From Pelagibius sp037652055 (GTDB lineage: Bacteria > Pseudomonadota > Alphaproteobacteria > Kiloniellales > Kiloniellaceae): DNA of 64,000 nucleotides. The translations under genes were made by a program, and so were the position numbers. Below are positions 1-9,110 of this stretch, piece after piece; the stretch's first letter is position 1; every line of letters begins with the position of its first letter. The notes under the pieces were generated by a model, which was not told the origin of the DNA, did no database searches, and was given only the letters and a program-made list of their open reading frames with translations. The stretch covers positions 6,825 to 70,824 of the forward strand of contig NZ_JBBKAH010000010.1 in the NCBI RefSeq assembly GCF_037652055.1, given 5' to 3'.

Positions 1-1291
1 ACTGCTCTTCGATATCGACTTTTACGATGGTGCGGTCCGGGGCGCTGCCGGGCTCGTTCTCGACGGTCACAGTCTTGAAGAATCCGAGATTCTGCACGCG
101 CTGACGCGAGCGCCGCAGTTTCGAAGTATTGAAGGCGTCGCCTTCGACCAGACGGAACTCGCGGCGAATCACCCGGTCCAGGGTGCGGACGTTGCCCTCG
201 ATGTCGATCCGCTCGACGAAGACCTTCGGGCCTTCCTGAATGTCGTAGACGATATCGATGGTGAGGTTGTCGCGGTCGCGCTGCACGCGCGGTCGGATGT
301 CGACGAAAGCGTAGCCGAGGTCGCCGACCGCATCGGTCAGGACCTCAATGGTCTTGTCGACCTCGCTGGCGTCGTACCAGTCACCTTCTTCCGTGGTCAA
401 CTCGCTGCGCAGGACTTCCGGGTCGAGATTGCGCAGGCCGGTCTGCAATCCGATCTTGCCGAAACGGTAGCGCGGTCCCTCTTCCACCGTGAAGGTGACG
501 ATGAAATCCTGCTGGTCCGGTGTGAGCTCGGCGATGACGGAGACGACGCGAAAGTCGGCATAGCCTTCGTTCAGATAGAAGCGTCGCAGGAGTTCGCGGT
601 CGAAGGTCAGGCGGTCCGGATCGTAGGTGTCGGCGCTGGTGAAGAAGTTCCAGAACGACGCCTCGGTGGTCGTCACCTCGTCACGCAGTGTTGAGTCGGA
701 GTACTCGCGGTTGCCGATGAAGTTGATCGAACGGATCGAGGTCAGCGGGCCTTCGTTGATTTCGAAGGCCAGGTCGACGCGGTTCTGCTCCAGCTGGATG
801 ACCTTCGGCTCGACGGTCGCCGCGAAGCGGCCGGAGCGGCGGTAGATCTCGAGGATACGCTGCGTGTCGCTCTGCACCTTGGTGCGGGTGAAGACCACGC
901 GCGGCCGCAGTTCGATTTCCTGCGCCAGCGTATCGTCGTCGATGCGGTCGTTGCCCTCGAAGGCGATGCGGTTGACGATCGGATTCTCGTCGACGACAAC
1001 CACCAGGACATTACCTTCGCGCTCCAGGCGGACGTCGGCGAAGAGGCCGGTGGCGAAGAGATTCTTCAGGGAATCGTCGAGACGGACGGGATCGAAGGGG
1101 TCGCCGGGATTGACCCGCATGTAGGAACGTACCGTGGCGGCTTCGATGCGCTGGGTGCCTTCGACCCGGATGGCATCGATGCGCCCTCCCGAGAGGATCG
1201 ACTGCGCAACCACGCTTTGCGGAAGAAAGAGCGATGCTGCACAGGACAGCAGGCACGCCAAAACGACGACGAACAACCGTCCGCGAAACAC
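1..1291 (-). CDS. bamA: Outer membrane protein assembly factor BamA (N-terminal part, cut by left edge)
   Basis: BamA is the central outer-membrane component that folds and inserts beta-barrel proteins. About 430 residues are visible, starting from a GTG at 1291 with a GGAAGGA ribosome-binding site just upstream. Residues 1 to about 29 form a signal peptide (hydrophobic VVVLACLL core, likely cut after VVAQ). The rest is a string of POTRA domains; the first begins near IDAIRVEGTQRI and the last visible one contains FVERIDIEGNVRTLDRVI. The C-terminal beta-barrel lies outside the window. It is the last visible gene of the rpsB-to-bamA series, 50 bases downstream of rseP, the usual proteobacterial neighbour. 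Identification is firm; only its end is missing. Confidence 0.95.
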   Translation of the reverse strand, partial: MFRGRLFVVVLACLLSCAASLFLPQSVVAQSILSGGRIDAIRVEGTQRIEAATVRSYMRVNPGDPFDPVRLDDSLKNLFATGLFADVRLEREGNVLVVVVDENPIVNRIAFEGNDRIDDDTLAQEIELRPRVVFTRTKVQSDTQRILEIYRRSGRFAATVEPKVIQLEQNRVDLAFEINEGPLTSIRSINFIGNREYSDSTLRDEVTTTEASFWNFFTSADTYDPDRLTFDRELLRRFYLNEGYADFRVVSVIAELTPDQQDFIVTFTVEEGPRYRFGKIGLQTGLRNLDPEVLRSELTTEEGDWYDASEVDKTIEVLTDAVGDLGYAFVDIRPRVQRDRDNLTIDIVYDIQEGPKVFVERIDIEGNVRTLDRVIRREFRLVEGDAFNTSKLRRSRQRVQNLGFFKTVTVENEPGSAPDRTIVKVDIEEQ

Positions 1292-1341
1292 GTTCTCTTG
1301 TCCTTCCCCCGTGGCGCTGGTGCGGTCTTGGCGACCGCGCT

Positions 1342-2478
1342 TTAAGTCACCAGGCCTTTAACGAAGCTCACTAAACCATCGAACCGAAGCAGGTCGTTCC
1401 AGGTCACGACCACCATCAAGGTCAATACCAGAGCCAAACCGATCCGAAAACCGTATTCTTGCGCCCTTTCGCCCAGCGGCCGCCCCCGCACGGCCTCGAT
1501 CGCGTAGAACATCAGGTGCCCGCCGTCCAGCATCGGCACCGGAAACAAATTGATCAAACCCAGGTTGATCGACAACACCGCAGCGAAGTAGACCAGCGTC
1601 GCAAAACCGAGTTCAGCCGCCTGGCCCGACATCTGCGCGATGCGGATCGGGCCGCCGAGCTCGTCGGTGCCGCGGTCGCCGCGAATGATTTGGCCGAGCG
1701 CAGTGAAGGTCTGATCGACGATCGCGACGGTCTGGCGGGTCGCCTGCCATACAGCATCGACCGGACCGTGGCGGGCGTATTCCACGCCGCTGCGCTGCAG
1801 CCCCAGGCGCCCGATCTCCTGCTCCTCGCCCAGCGCGTTAGGCACCACCTCGCGCTTCGGGGTCGCCTGTAGCGTGATCTCCTCAATGCCGCGCTTCACC
1901 GTGAAGGTCAGCGGCTCTCCGGGGCGCAACGCGACATAGGCCTGCAGTTCTTCGAAACGCTCGATCGACGTGCCGTTCACCGCGAGGATCTCGTCGCCCG
2001 GCGCGAAGCCACCGGCCTCCGCCGCGGAGTCCTGCATCACCTCGCCGACCACGGCCGGGGTGAAGGGCTGGCCGACGATGCTGAAGAGTCCCGCCAGCAG
2101 GACAATGGCGAACAGGAAGTTGGCGATCGGGCCTGCCGAAACGATGGCCGCGCGCTGTCCCAGCCGCTTGTGCGGGAAGGCCACCGCGCGCTCCTCGGCG
2201 CTCATGGTTTCGGAGCCGTCGGCGGGCATGCTGGCGGCATTGGCATCGCCGAACATCTTCACGTAGCCGCCCAGCGGGACCATGCTGAATTTCCAGCGGG
2301 TGCCGGCCCTGTCATTCCAGCCGAAGATCTCCGGCCCGAAGCCGATGGAGAAGACCTCGACCCGCACGCCGTTCCACCGCGCGATCAGGTAGTGGCCAAG
2401 CTCGTGGACGAAGACCAGAGCGGTGAGCACCAGCAGGAATGGCACGATGGTGCCGAGGAATCCTCCGGAAAAATCCAT
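1342..2478 (-). CDS. rseP: RIP zinc metalloprotease RseP (site-2 protease)
   Basis: Inner-membrane intramembrane protease that cleaves anti-sigma factors and remnant signal peptides. The 378-residue product has the zinc-binding HELGH at residues 25-29 inside the first membrane segment, a PDZ domain around residues 137-215, and the conserved NLFPVPMLDGG at 310-320 that supplies the third metal ligand. E. coli RseP has two PDZ domains and about 450 residues; this shorter one-PDZ form is common in alphaproteobacteria. It starts at an ATG and lies between dxr and bamA in the classical order. No RseA or RpoE gene is seen in this window, so its substrate cannot be inferred here. Confidence 0.95.
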   Translation of the reverse strand: MDFSGGFLGTIVPFLLVLTALVFVHELGHYLIARWNGVRVEVFSIGFGPEIFGWNDRAGTRWKFSMVPLGGYVKMFGDANAASMPADGSETMSAEERAVAFPHKRLGQRAAIVSAGPIANFLFAIVLLAGLFSIVGQPFTPAVVGEVMQDSAAEAGGFAPGDEILAVNGTSIERFEELQAYVALRPGEPLTFTVKRGIEEITLQATPKREVVPNALGEEQEIGRLGLQRSGVEYARHGPVDAVWQATRQTVAIVDQTFTALGQIIRGDRGTDELGGPIRIAQMSGQAAELGFATLVYFAAVLSINLGLINLFPVPMLDGGHLMFYAIEAVRGRPLGERAQEYGFRIGLALVLTLMVVVTWNDLLRFDGLVSFVKGLVT

Positions 2479-2643
2479 GATTTACAGCGCATTCCTAAAG
2501 TTGCGTATTAGGACGAGGCGGCCCCGGGCCCGCGGGGCTGGGCGGATCCGCTGCCCGGCGGGGCCCTACAGGATTACGCGCCGCCCGCCAAAGCGGTGGC
2601 GGCGTCCGCAAACGGTTCCAGCTAGATAGCGTAAAACGGTTAC

Positions 2644-2676
2644 CAAAGAAAGGACCCCAACGAACGCCCGGGGGTC
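2644..2676 (-). terminator. Possible terminator or attenuator after dxr
   Basis: Read on the minus strand, GACCCC at 2676-2671 pairs with GGGGTC at 2658-2653 across a 12-base loop, followed by the T-rich CTTTCTTT. It lies immediately after the dxr stop and before rseP, in a 202-base gap that holds no gene. The T-run is interrupted, so read-through into rseP-bamA is likely. Confidence 0.4.
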
Positions 2677-2680
2677 TGAC

Positions 2681-3883
2681 TTAGGCGCTGGGGGCGCGAG
2701 CTTCAAGCAGGCCGCGGGCCGTGCGGCGGGCCAGCGCGTCGACCGCCTCGACCTCCTCGAGGCTGCCCAGAGGGATGCTGGGATGGGTCTCCAGCGTGCG
2801 CTCGACCACTTCCGGAATGCCGAGGAAGCCAAGGCGCCCGGCGAGGAAGGCGGCCACCGCCTCCTCGTTCGCGGCATTGAGGGTGATCGGCGCGGTGCCG
2901 CCGGCCCTCAGCGCCTCGCGCGCCAGCCGCAGCGCCGGGAAGCGCTGATCGTCCGGGGGCTCGAAGGTCAGCCGGCCGATGGCCGCCAGGTCGAGGCGCT
3001 CGACCGGCGTCGCCATGCGCTCCGGCCAGGCCAGGGCATAGGCGATGGGCGTGCGCATGTCCGGCTGGCCGAGCTGCGCCAGCACCGAGCCGTCGACGTA
3101 GGAGACCATCGAATGAATGACCGATTCGGGATGCACCAGGATGTCGATGCGCGGCTCCGGCATGTCGAAGAGGAAATGCGCCTCGATCAGTTCCAGGCCC
3201 TTGTTCATCATGGTTGCGGAGTCGACCGAGATCTTCGCCCCCATGTCCCAGTTCGGATGGGCCACGGCCTGGGCCGGCGTCACCGCCGCCATGTCGGCGC
3301 GGCTCAGGGTGCGGAACGGGCCGCCGGAGGCCGTCAGGATGAGGCGGTCGACGCTCTCGGGCTGCTCCAGGTCGAGCACCTGGAAGATCGCGTTATGCTC
3401 CGAATCGACGGGCAACAGCTGAGCGCCGCAGCGGCGCACCTCGGCGGTCATCAGGCTGCCGGCGCAGACCAGGGTCTCCTTGTTGGCGAGCCCCACCACG
3501 GTGCCCTGGCGGATCGCCGCCAGGGTCGGCGCCAGGCCGGCAGCGCCCACGATGGCCGACATCAGCCAGTCGGTCGGCCGCCCCGCCGCCTCGGCCACCG
3601 CCGCGGCCCCGGCCGCGACCTCGATGCCGCTGCCCGACAGCGCTTCCTTCAGGTCCGCATAGGCGCTCTCGTCGGCCACCACGGCAAGGCGCGCGCCAAA
3701 GCGCTTGGCCTGCATGGCCAGGCGCGCGACCGAGCGATTGGCCGTCAACGCCTCGATGGTGAAGGCCTGCGGGTTGCGCTCCACCAGATCCAGCGTGCTG
3801 CAGCCGATCGAGCCGGTCGAGCCGAGGATGGAAAGCCGACGCGGCTGGCTGGCGCGTTTCGGCGAGGCGGACGCCAAAGACAT
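2681..3883 (-). CDS. dxr: 1-deoxy-D-xylulose-5-phosphate reductoisomerase
   Basis: Second enzyme of the MEP isoprenoid pathway; it converts DXP to 2-C-methyl-D-erythritol 4-phosphate using NADPH and a divalent metal, in the cytoplasm. The 400-residue protein shows the NADPH-binding GSTGSIG at residues 21-27 and the metal ligands Asp160 and Glu162 in PVDSEHNAIFQ, with Glu231 in NKGLELIEAH. Length matches the family. One base separates it from the cdsA stop, so it is translationally linked to cdsA and uppS, which use or process products of the same isoprenoid and envelope pathways. Confidence 0.97.
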   Translation of the reverse strand: MSLASASPKRASQPRRLSILGSTGSIGCSTLDLVERNPQAFTIEALTANRSVARLAMQAKRFGARLAVVADESAYADLKEALSGSGIEVAAGAAAVAEAAGRPTDWLMSAIVGAAGLAPTLAAIRQGTVVGLANKETLVCAGSLMTAEVRRCGAQLLPVDSEHNAIFQVLDLEQPESVDRLILTASGGPFRTLSRADMAAVTPAQAVAHPNWDMGAKISVDSATMMNKGLELIEAHFLFDMPEPRIDILVHPESVIHSMVSYVDGSVLAQLGQPDMRTPIAYALAWPERMATPVERLDLAAIGRLTFEPPDDQRFPALRLAREALRAGGTAPITLNAANEEAVAAFLAGRLGFLGIPEVVERTLETHPSIPLGSLEEVEAVDALARRTARGLLEARAPSA

Positions 3884-3884
3884 G

Positions 3885-4667
3885 TCAGATTGTATCCTTC
3901 ACTGCCCAAAAATACAGGAAGGCGACGGGCAGCACCGCCAGCAATCCGTCTACACGATCCAGGATACCACCATGTCCGGGGATGATGTGACTGGAATCCT
4001 TCACCCCGAAGCGGCGCTTGCACCAGGATTCCAGAAGATCCCCACCCTGCGCAATCACCGCGAGCAGCATGCCGCCGACCACCAGCAGCATGGCCTCGCG
4101 ACCCAGAAAGCCGGCCGCCAACACGCCCACGAGGCCGGCCGACAGCGCGCCGCCGATGAGACCCGCCCAGGTCTTGTTGGGACTGATCTTCGGCGCCAGC
4201 TTCGGCCCGCCGATGCCGCGCCCAGCGAAGTAGGCGCCGATGTCCGTCGCCCACACCACGGCGAGCAGCCAGAACACCAGGTTGCGGCCCTCTTCGGGCA
4301 CGTTGCGCAGCCACAGGAACGACAGGCAGGCGATGCCGATGTAGAGCGTGCCGAGCGCGATCCACAGCGCCTGGGGTGGCCGGGTGTACCAGGTGACCGC
4401 CGCCGCGACCGCCGTGCCGAGCAGCAGCTCCCACAGCGCATGCTGCGACACGCCGAAGGCGAAGGCGAGCGGCACGCCGACAAGCGCGGCGATTGCCACG
4501 ATGCCGCCGGGGCCGGGGTGCCCCTCGCCGGTCATGCGCGCCCACTCCCAGCCCATCAGGCCGGCCGCCACCATCATGAGGCCGTCCAGCCAAAGGCCGC
4601 CGGCATAGATGTCGAGCAGAATCAGCGGCGCGAGAACCAGCGCGGAGAGGATCCGGGTCAGCAGCAA
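3885..4667 (-). CDS. cdsA: Phosphatidate cytidylyltransferase (CDP-diglyceride synthase)
   Basis: Integral membrane enzyme that makes CDP-diacylglycerol from phosphatidic acid and CTP, the precursor of all phospholipids. The 260-residue sequence is almost wholly hydrophobic segments and ends with the family signature between residues 209 and 241 (GDLLESWCKRRFGVKD, then PGHGGILDRVDG) containing the catalytic Asp and Lys residues. The most upstream plausible start is a TTG at 4667, right after the uppS stop; no ATG precedes the first membrane segment, so the TTG is preferred but not certain. Confidence 0.95.
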   Translation of the reverse strand: MLLTRILSALVLAPLILLDIYAGGLWLDGLMMVAAGLMGWEWARMTGEGHPGPGGIVAIAALVGVPLAFAFGVSQHALWELLLGTAVAAAVTWYTRPPQALWIALGTLYIGIACLSFLWLRNVPEEGRNLVFWLLAVVWATDIGAYFAGRGIGGPKLAPKISPNKTWAGLIGGALSAGLVGVLAAGFLGREAMLLVVGGMLLAVIAQGGDLLESWCKRRFGVKDSSHIIPGHGGILDRVDGLLAVLPVAFLYFWAVKDTI

Positions 4668-4677
4668 GGAAGCGGCC

Positions 4678-5415
4678 CTAGAGGGATTCGGCGGCCGCGC
4701 CGTAGCGTCGCTCGCGCCGGCGGAACTCCGCGACGGCGGCTTCGAGGTCGCTCTTGTCGAAGTCCGGCCACAGCTTGTCGACGAAGATGAACTCGCTATA
4801 GGCCGACTGCCACAGCAGGAAGTTGCTGAGGCGCTGCTCGCCGGAGGTGCGGATCACCATGTCGGGATCGGGGATGCCGGCGGTGAGCAGGCCGGCGCCG
4901 AAGGTATCCTCGTCGATGTCCTCCGGTGCCAACTCGCCGGCGGCCACGGCGGCCGCGAACTGGCGGGCCGCGGCGGCGATCTCCTGACGTCCGCCGTAGC
5001 TGATGGCGATCACCAGGGTCAGGGCCTCGTTCTCGCTGGTACGCTTCTCCGCGTCGTCGATCAGCCGCACGATGTCGCCCGGCAGACGGTCGCGCTCGCC
5101 GATCACCCGGAGGCGAATCCCGTTCTTGTGGAACTCGGCGATCTCGCTCTGCAGGTAGCGCCGCAGCAGGCCCATGAGGTCGTCGACCTCGCGGCTGGAG
5201 CGGCGCCAGTTCTCCGAAGAGAAACCGAAGAGCGTCAGGAAGGGGATGCCCATCTCCATGGCGCCGGTGATGCAGCGGCGCACGGCCTCCGCGCCCTGGC
5301 GGTGTCCGAGGGTCCGCGGCAGGCCGCGGGCGTTCGCCCAGCGGCCGTTGCCGTCCATGATGATCGCGACGTGCCGCGGCGATGCCTGATCGGGAGAGAA
5401 ACGTGCGTCGTCCAT
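4678..5415 (-). CDS. uppS: Isoprenyl transferase (undecaprenyl diphosphate synthase)
   Basis: Cytosolic cis-prenyltransferase that builds undecaprenyl diphosphate, the lipid carrier for peptidoglycan, from FPP and IPP. The diagnostic HVAIIMDGNGRWA lies near the N-terminus with the catalytic Asp, and the C-terminal part has RTSGEQRLSNFLLWQ and the DKLWPDF segment. I take the ATG at 5415 (245 residues); an in-frame TTG at 5442 would add nine residues. It sits between frr and cdsA, the standard order. Confidence 0.95.
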   Translation of the reverse strand: MDDARFSPDQASPRHVAIIMDGNGRWANARGLPRTLGHRQGAEAVRRCITGAMEMGIPFLTLFGFSSENWRRSSREVDDLMGLLRRYLQSEIAEFHKNGIRLRVIGERDRLPGDIVRLIDDAEKRTSENEALTLVIAISYGGRQEIAAAARQFAAAVAAGELAPEDIDEDTFGAGLLTAGIPDPDMVIRTSGEQRLSNFLLWQSAYSEFIFVDKLWPDFDKSDLEAAVAEFRRRERRYGAAAESL

Positions 5416-5478
5416 TGCCTTCACCGACCGGGGCCGATCCAACCAGGAACCGCCGGGGTCGACCGAATTCGAGGGAGC

Positions 5479-6036
5479 CTAAACCTGCAGAATTTCTTCT
5501 TCTTTCTGCGCCAGGGCGTCGTCCACCGCCTTGATGTGCTTGTCCGTCAGGGTCTGGATCTGCTCGGACCAGTGATGGTGCTCGTCCTTGGAGATCTCGT
5601 GGTCCTTTTCCATCTTCTTCAGCATTTCCATGCCGTCGCGGCGCACGTTGCGCACGGCCACGCGCGCCTGTTCGGCGTACTTCCCGGCGATCTTGGTGAG
5701 CTCGACGCGGCGCTCTTCCGACAGCGCCGGGATCGGCACACGGACCAGCTGGCCGTCGGTCGCCGGGTTGAGCCCCAGGCCCGACTCGCGAATCGCCTTC
5801 TCGACGGCGCCGACCATGCCACGGTCCCACACCTGAATCGTCACCATGCGCGGCTCCGGCACGCTGACCGAGGCGACCTGGTTCAGAGGCATGCTGGCAC
5901 CGTAGGCCTCGACGTGGATCGGCTCGACGAGGCCGACGGAGGCGCGGCCTGTGCGCAGGCCGGCGAATTCCTTGTGAAGCGCCTCGATGGCGCCGTCCAT
6001 GCGGCGCGAGATGTCGCGTAGATCAGGATCAGCCAC
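5479..6036 (-). CDS. frr: Ribosome recycling factor
   Basis: RRF splits post-termination ribosomes together with EF-G. The product has 185 residues, the family norm, with the conserved EALHKEFAGLRTGRAS near the N-terminus and a long helical remainder ending KAVDDALAQKEEEILQV. The start is a GTG at 6036 preceded by GAGG about eight bases upstream, and it begins three bases after the pyrH stop, so the two genes are probably translationally coupled. Confidence 0.97.
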   Translation of the reverse strand: MADPDLRDISRRMDGAIEALHKEFAGLRTGRASVGLVEPIHVEAYGASMPLNQVASVSVPEPRMVTIQVWDRGMVGAVEKAIRESGLGLNPATDGQLVRVPIPALSEERRVELTKIAGKYAEQARVAVRNVRRDGMEMLKKMEKDHEISKDEHHHWSEQIQTLTDKHIKAVDDALAQKEEEILQV

Positions 6037-6039
6037 GGG

Positions 6040-6786
6040 TTATTCCTCGTTCTTGACCAGCGTGAAGCAGCCTTCGCCAGCCAATACCTCGGCAAAGGCG
6101 CCCGGTTTGTATATTGAGAACACCAGGATAGGGATAGCGTTTTCGCGGGCAAGCGAGATGGCGGCGTGGTCCATGACGCCCAGATCGTCGGTCAGCACCC
6201 GCATGTAGCCGAGCGTGTCATAGCGCTTGGCGTTCGGGTTCTTGGCCGGGTCGGAGTCGTAGACACCGTCCACCTTCGTGCCCTTCAGCAGCACGTCGCA
6301 GCCCATTTCCGAGGCGCGCAGGGCGGCCGCCGTATCCGTCGTGAAATAGGGGTTGCCGGTGCCGGCGGCGAAGATCACCACCCGTCCCTTTTCCATGTGG
6401 CGCACGGCGCGGCGGCGGATGTAAGGCTCGGCCACCGTGGACATGGGGATGGCCGACTGCACCCGGGTGTCGCAGCCGATGTTGTCCAGGGCGTTCTGCA
6501 GGGCCAGCGCGTTGATGACGGTCGCCAGCATACCCATGTAGTCCGCCTGAGCACGCTCCATGCCCCGGGCCGCCCCCGAGACGCCGCGGAAGATGTTGCC
6601 GCCGCCGACCACCAGGCAGACATCGACACCCAGGCTGCGCACCTTGGCGACGTCGTTCGCGATCTGCGCGACCATGCCGGCATCGAGGCCGTACTCGCGG
6701 TCGCCCATCAGGGCCTCGCCGGAGATTTTCAGCAGGACGCGCTGGTACTTGAGGGGGCTGTCGGCCCGTTTTGGTGATTTGGACAT
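6040..6786 (-). CDS. pyrH: UMP kinase
   Basis: Phosphorylates UMP to UDP in pyrimidine biosynthesis; a hexameric amino-acid-kinase-fold enzyme regulated by GTP and UTP. The frame is open for another 56 codons upstream, but the protein family starts at MSKSPKRADSPLKYQ, so I place the start at the ATG at 6786 (248 residues). Visible motifs are YQRVLLKISGEALMG near the N-terminus and GGGNIFRG for phosphate binding. It follows tsf by 240 bases and runs straight into frr. Confidence 0.96.
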   Translation of the reverse strand: MSKSPKRADSPLKYQRVLLKISGEALMGDREYGLDAGMVAQIANDVAKVRSLGVDVCLVVGGGNIFRGVSGAARGMERAQADYMGMLATVINALALQNALDNIGCDTRVQSAIPMSTVAEPYIRRRAVRHMEKGRVVIFAAGTGNPYFTTDTAAALRASEMGCDVLLKGTKVDGVYDSDPAKNPNAKRYDTLGYMRVLTDDLGVMDHAAISLARENAIPILVFSIYKPGAFAEVLAGEGCFTLVKNEE

Positions 6787-7026
6787 GAGCCCCTTTTTTT
6801 GAACTCTGGCACCTGAACAAGCCCGGCGGCGGGCGCCGGCGGCCGGAGGTTCGATCAGCTTGCCCGCCGGTGGAAGCGGGCACATCGTAATGCGCCCGCA
6901 CGCGTCATGCCAGGGTGGCGACGATCCCCCCGCGGCACCGCTGCCTTTTGACACGCAATCAAGGCGAAACGGTGGCCGCGGCCGGGAAAAGTCTATGTCA
7001 GCCGCCCCGAACCAGCTGTTCCGAAA

Positions 7027-7953
7027 TCAGCCGCCGAGGGTGGCGGCGACTTCGGCGGCGAAGTCCTGCTCCTCGCGCTCGACGCCCTCGCCGAGCTGCA
7101 GGCGCACGAAGCCGGCGACGGCGACCGGGGCGCCGACGTCCTTGGCGGCGGCTTCCAGCACCTTGCTGATCTTGGTCTCGCCATCGATGACGAAGACCTG
7201 CTCCAGCAGGACGACTTCCTCGTAGAACTTGCGCAGGCGGCCTTCGACCATCTTGGCGATGATGTCCTCGGGCTTGCCGCTGGCGCGCGCCTGATCGCTC
7301 AGCACGTCGCGTTCGCGATCCAGGGCGGAGGCGTCGACGCCGTCACGGTTCACGGCCTGGGGCTGCGCGGCGGCCACGTGCATGGCGAGCTGCTTGCCGA
7401 GGGCCTCCAGCTTGGCCTTGTCGCCCTTGGACTCGAGGCCGACCAGCACGGCGATCTTGCCGAGGCCCGGCGCCGTCTGGTTGTGGATGTAGGAGCACAC
7501 CACCCCGTCGTCGACGGTGATGCTGGCGGCACGGCGCAGGTTCATGTTCTCGCCGATCTTGGCGATCATGTCGGTCAGCGCGTCGCCGACGGTGTTCGAG
7601 CCGCCGGGGAACTTGGCCGCCTTGATGGCGTCGACGTCGCCGCCGACTTCCAGGGCGACGCCGGCCACCTTGGTGACGAAATCCTGGAAGGTCTCGTTGC
7701 GGGCGACGAAGTCGGTCTCGGAGTTGACCTCGACCACCGCGCCCTTGGTGCCCTCGGCGGCCACGCCGACCAGGCCCTCGGCGGCCACGCGGCCGGCCTT
7801 CTTGGCGGCGGCTGCAAGACCCTTTTTGCGCAGCCAGTCGACGGCAGCGTCCACGTCGCCGCCGCTCTCGGTCAGCGCCTTCTTGCAATCCATCATCCCC
7901 GCGCCGGAGGTCTCACGCAGCTCTTTGACCAGCGCCGCTGTAATTTCAGCCAT
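7027..7953 (-). CDS. tsf: Elongation factor Ts
   Basis: Nucleotide exchange factor for EF-Tu. The 308-residue protein starts with the UBA-like N-terminal domain (LVKELRETSGAG) and the conserved MMDCKKALTESGGD, followed by the core and dimerisation domains with the signature VVEVNSETDFVARN. It is encoded 121 bases after rpsB, and a very stable hairpin lies in that gap. The 240 bases after its stop, before pyrH, hold no gene that I can support. Confidence 0.97.
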   Translation of the reverse strand: MAEITAALVKELRETSGAGMMDCKKALTESGGDVDAAVDWLRKKGLAAAAKKAGRVAAEGLVGVAAEGTKGAVVEVNSETDFVARNETFQDFVTKVAGVALEVGGDVDAIKAAKFPGGSNTVGDALTDMIAKIGENMNLRRAASITVDDGVVCSYIHNQTAPGLGKIAVLVGLESKGDKAKLEALGKQLAMHVAAAQPQAVNRDGVDASALDRERDVLSDQARASGKPEDIIAKMVEGRLRKFYEEVVLLEQVFVIDGETKISKVLEAAAKDVGAPVAVAGFVRLQLGEGVEREEQDFAAEVAATLGG

Positions 7954-8029
7954 GACGGAATCCTTCTTTCTTCAAGTCTCGAACGCCCCCTGAAAGGGCG
8001 CTTCGTTTTACAGGAATTTCATTGCCGTT

Positions 8030-8059
8030 CGGGGAAACCGGCGTAGGCCGGCTTCCCCG
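8030..8059 (-). promoter_or_regulatory. Stable hairpin between rpsB and tsf
   Basis: The two arms CGGGGAA and TTCCCCG enclose a second perfect segment, CCGGC/GCCGG, with one G-T wobble and a four-base loop: a 13-pair stem. No T-run follows in the direction of transcription, so it looks like an mRNA-stabilising or partially attenuating structure that adjusts the S2 to EF-Ts ratio rather than a full terminator. Confidence 0.5.
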
Positions 8060-8074
8060 AGGCAAGAGTCGGAA

Positions 8075-8878
8075 TCAGGCCTGCGGCGCGGCCTCTTCGG
8101 CCGCCGGGGCGGCGGCCGCCTCGGCCTCTTCCGGCAGGGCCTCGACCGGACCGTCGGCGGACTCGCCGATGTCGGCGCCGCTGGCGGTCATCTCGGCCTG
8201 GATGCCGTCCAGGACGGCGTCGGCGATGAGATCGCAGTACAGGCCGATGGCGCGCAGCGCGTCGTCGTTGCCCGGCACCGGGAAGGTCACGCCGTCCGGA
8301 TTGGAGTTGGAGTCGAGCACGCCGATCACCGGGATGTTCAGGTTGCCCGCCTCTTCGACGGCGATGTGCTCCTTGTTCGTATCGATCACGAACAGCACGT
8401 CCGGCAGGCCGCCCATCTCCTTGATGCCGCCCAGCGCGCGCTCCAGCTTGTCGCGCTCGCGCGTCAGCATCAGGACTTCCTTCTTGGTCAGGCCGACCTG
8501 CTCGCCCGACAGCTGCTCCTCGACCGTGCGCAGGCGCTTGATCGAGTGGGAGATGGTCTTCCAGTTGGTCAGCATGCCGCCCAGCCAGCGGTGGTTCACG
8601 TAGTACTGGCCGCAGCGCTTGGCCGCCTCGGCCACCTTGTCGCTGGCCTGGCGCTTGGTGCCGACGAAGAGCACGCGGCCGCCGCCGGCGACGACGTCGC
8701 GCACGGTGACCAGGGCCTGGTTCAGCAGCGGAACGGTCTGCTCAAGGTCGATGATGTGGATACCGTTGCGGGCCCCGAAAATGTAGGGGGCCATGCGCGG
8801 ATTCCAGCGACGGGTGGTGTGTCCAAAGTGAACGCCAGCTTCCAAAAGCTGACGCATCGAGGGGCTCGGAAGCGCCAT
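8075..8878 (-). CDS. rpsB: 30S ribosomal protein S2
   Basis: Small-subunit ribosomal protein. The 267-residue product carries both S2 signatures: LEAGVHFGHTTRRWNPRM near the N-terminus and the region around VIDTNKEHIAVEEAGNLNIP. A C-terminal tail from about residue 230 is rich in Ala and Glu and is an extension over the E. coli protein (about 240 residues), as often seen in alphaproteobacteria. It heads the rpsB-tsf-pyrH-frr series. The 232-base gap upstream must hold its promoter, but I could not pick a convincing -35/-10 pair. Confidence 0.97.
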   Translation of the reverse strand: MALPSPSMRQLLEAGVHFGHTTRRWNPRMAPYIFGARNGIHIIDLEQTVPLLNQALVTVRDVVAGGGRVLFVGTKRQASDKVAEAAKRCGQYYVNHRWLGGMLTNWKTISHSIKRLRTVEEQLSGEQVGLTKKEVLMLTRERDKLERALGGIKEMGGLPDVLFVIDTNKEHIAVEEAGNLNIPVIGVLDSNSNPDGVTFPVPGNDDALRAIGLYCDLIADAVLDGIQAEMTASGADIGESADGPVEALPEEAEAAAAPAAEEAAPQA

Positions 8879-9066
8879 GAGATCTTCTCCGGTTGGTCCA
8901 CCGCAGGCCTGTCATCTGATCTCAAAACTTTCCGCTAGAATGCTGGAAAATAAGAGATTTCAGACACCGGAGCGACTGTTCGGGATGTCTCCCCGACGGC
9001 CGCAATGCCCACGTGTGAGATTGATAATGGGCGGGAAATACCCCCCGGACGGCCAAAACGCAAGGG

Positions 9067-9103
9067 AAAACCTGGGCCGGCCCGGCGCCGGGGCATGGCC
9101 GGC
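9067..9103 (-). terminator. Possible terminator after the cfa-like gene
   Basis: On the minus strand GCCGGCC (9103-9097) can pair with GGCCGGC (9082-9076) and is followed by TTTTCC. It lies just past the stop of the methyltransferase gene and upstream of rpsB, where transcription isolation would make sense. The GC-rich context makes such pairings common, so the call is tentative. Confidence 0.35.
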
Positions 9104-9110
9104 ACGGCCT

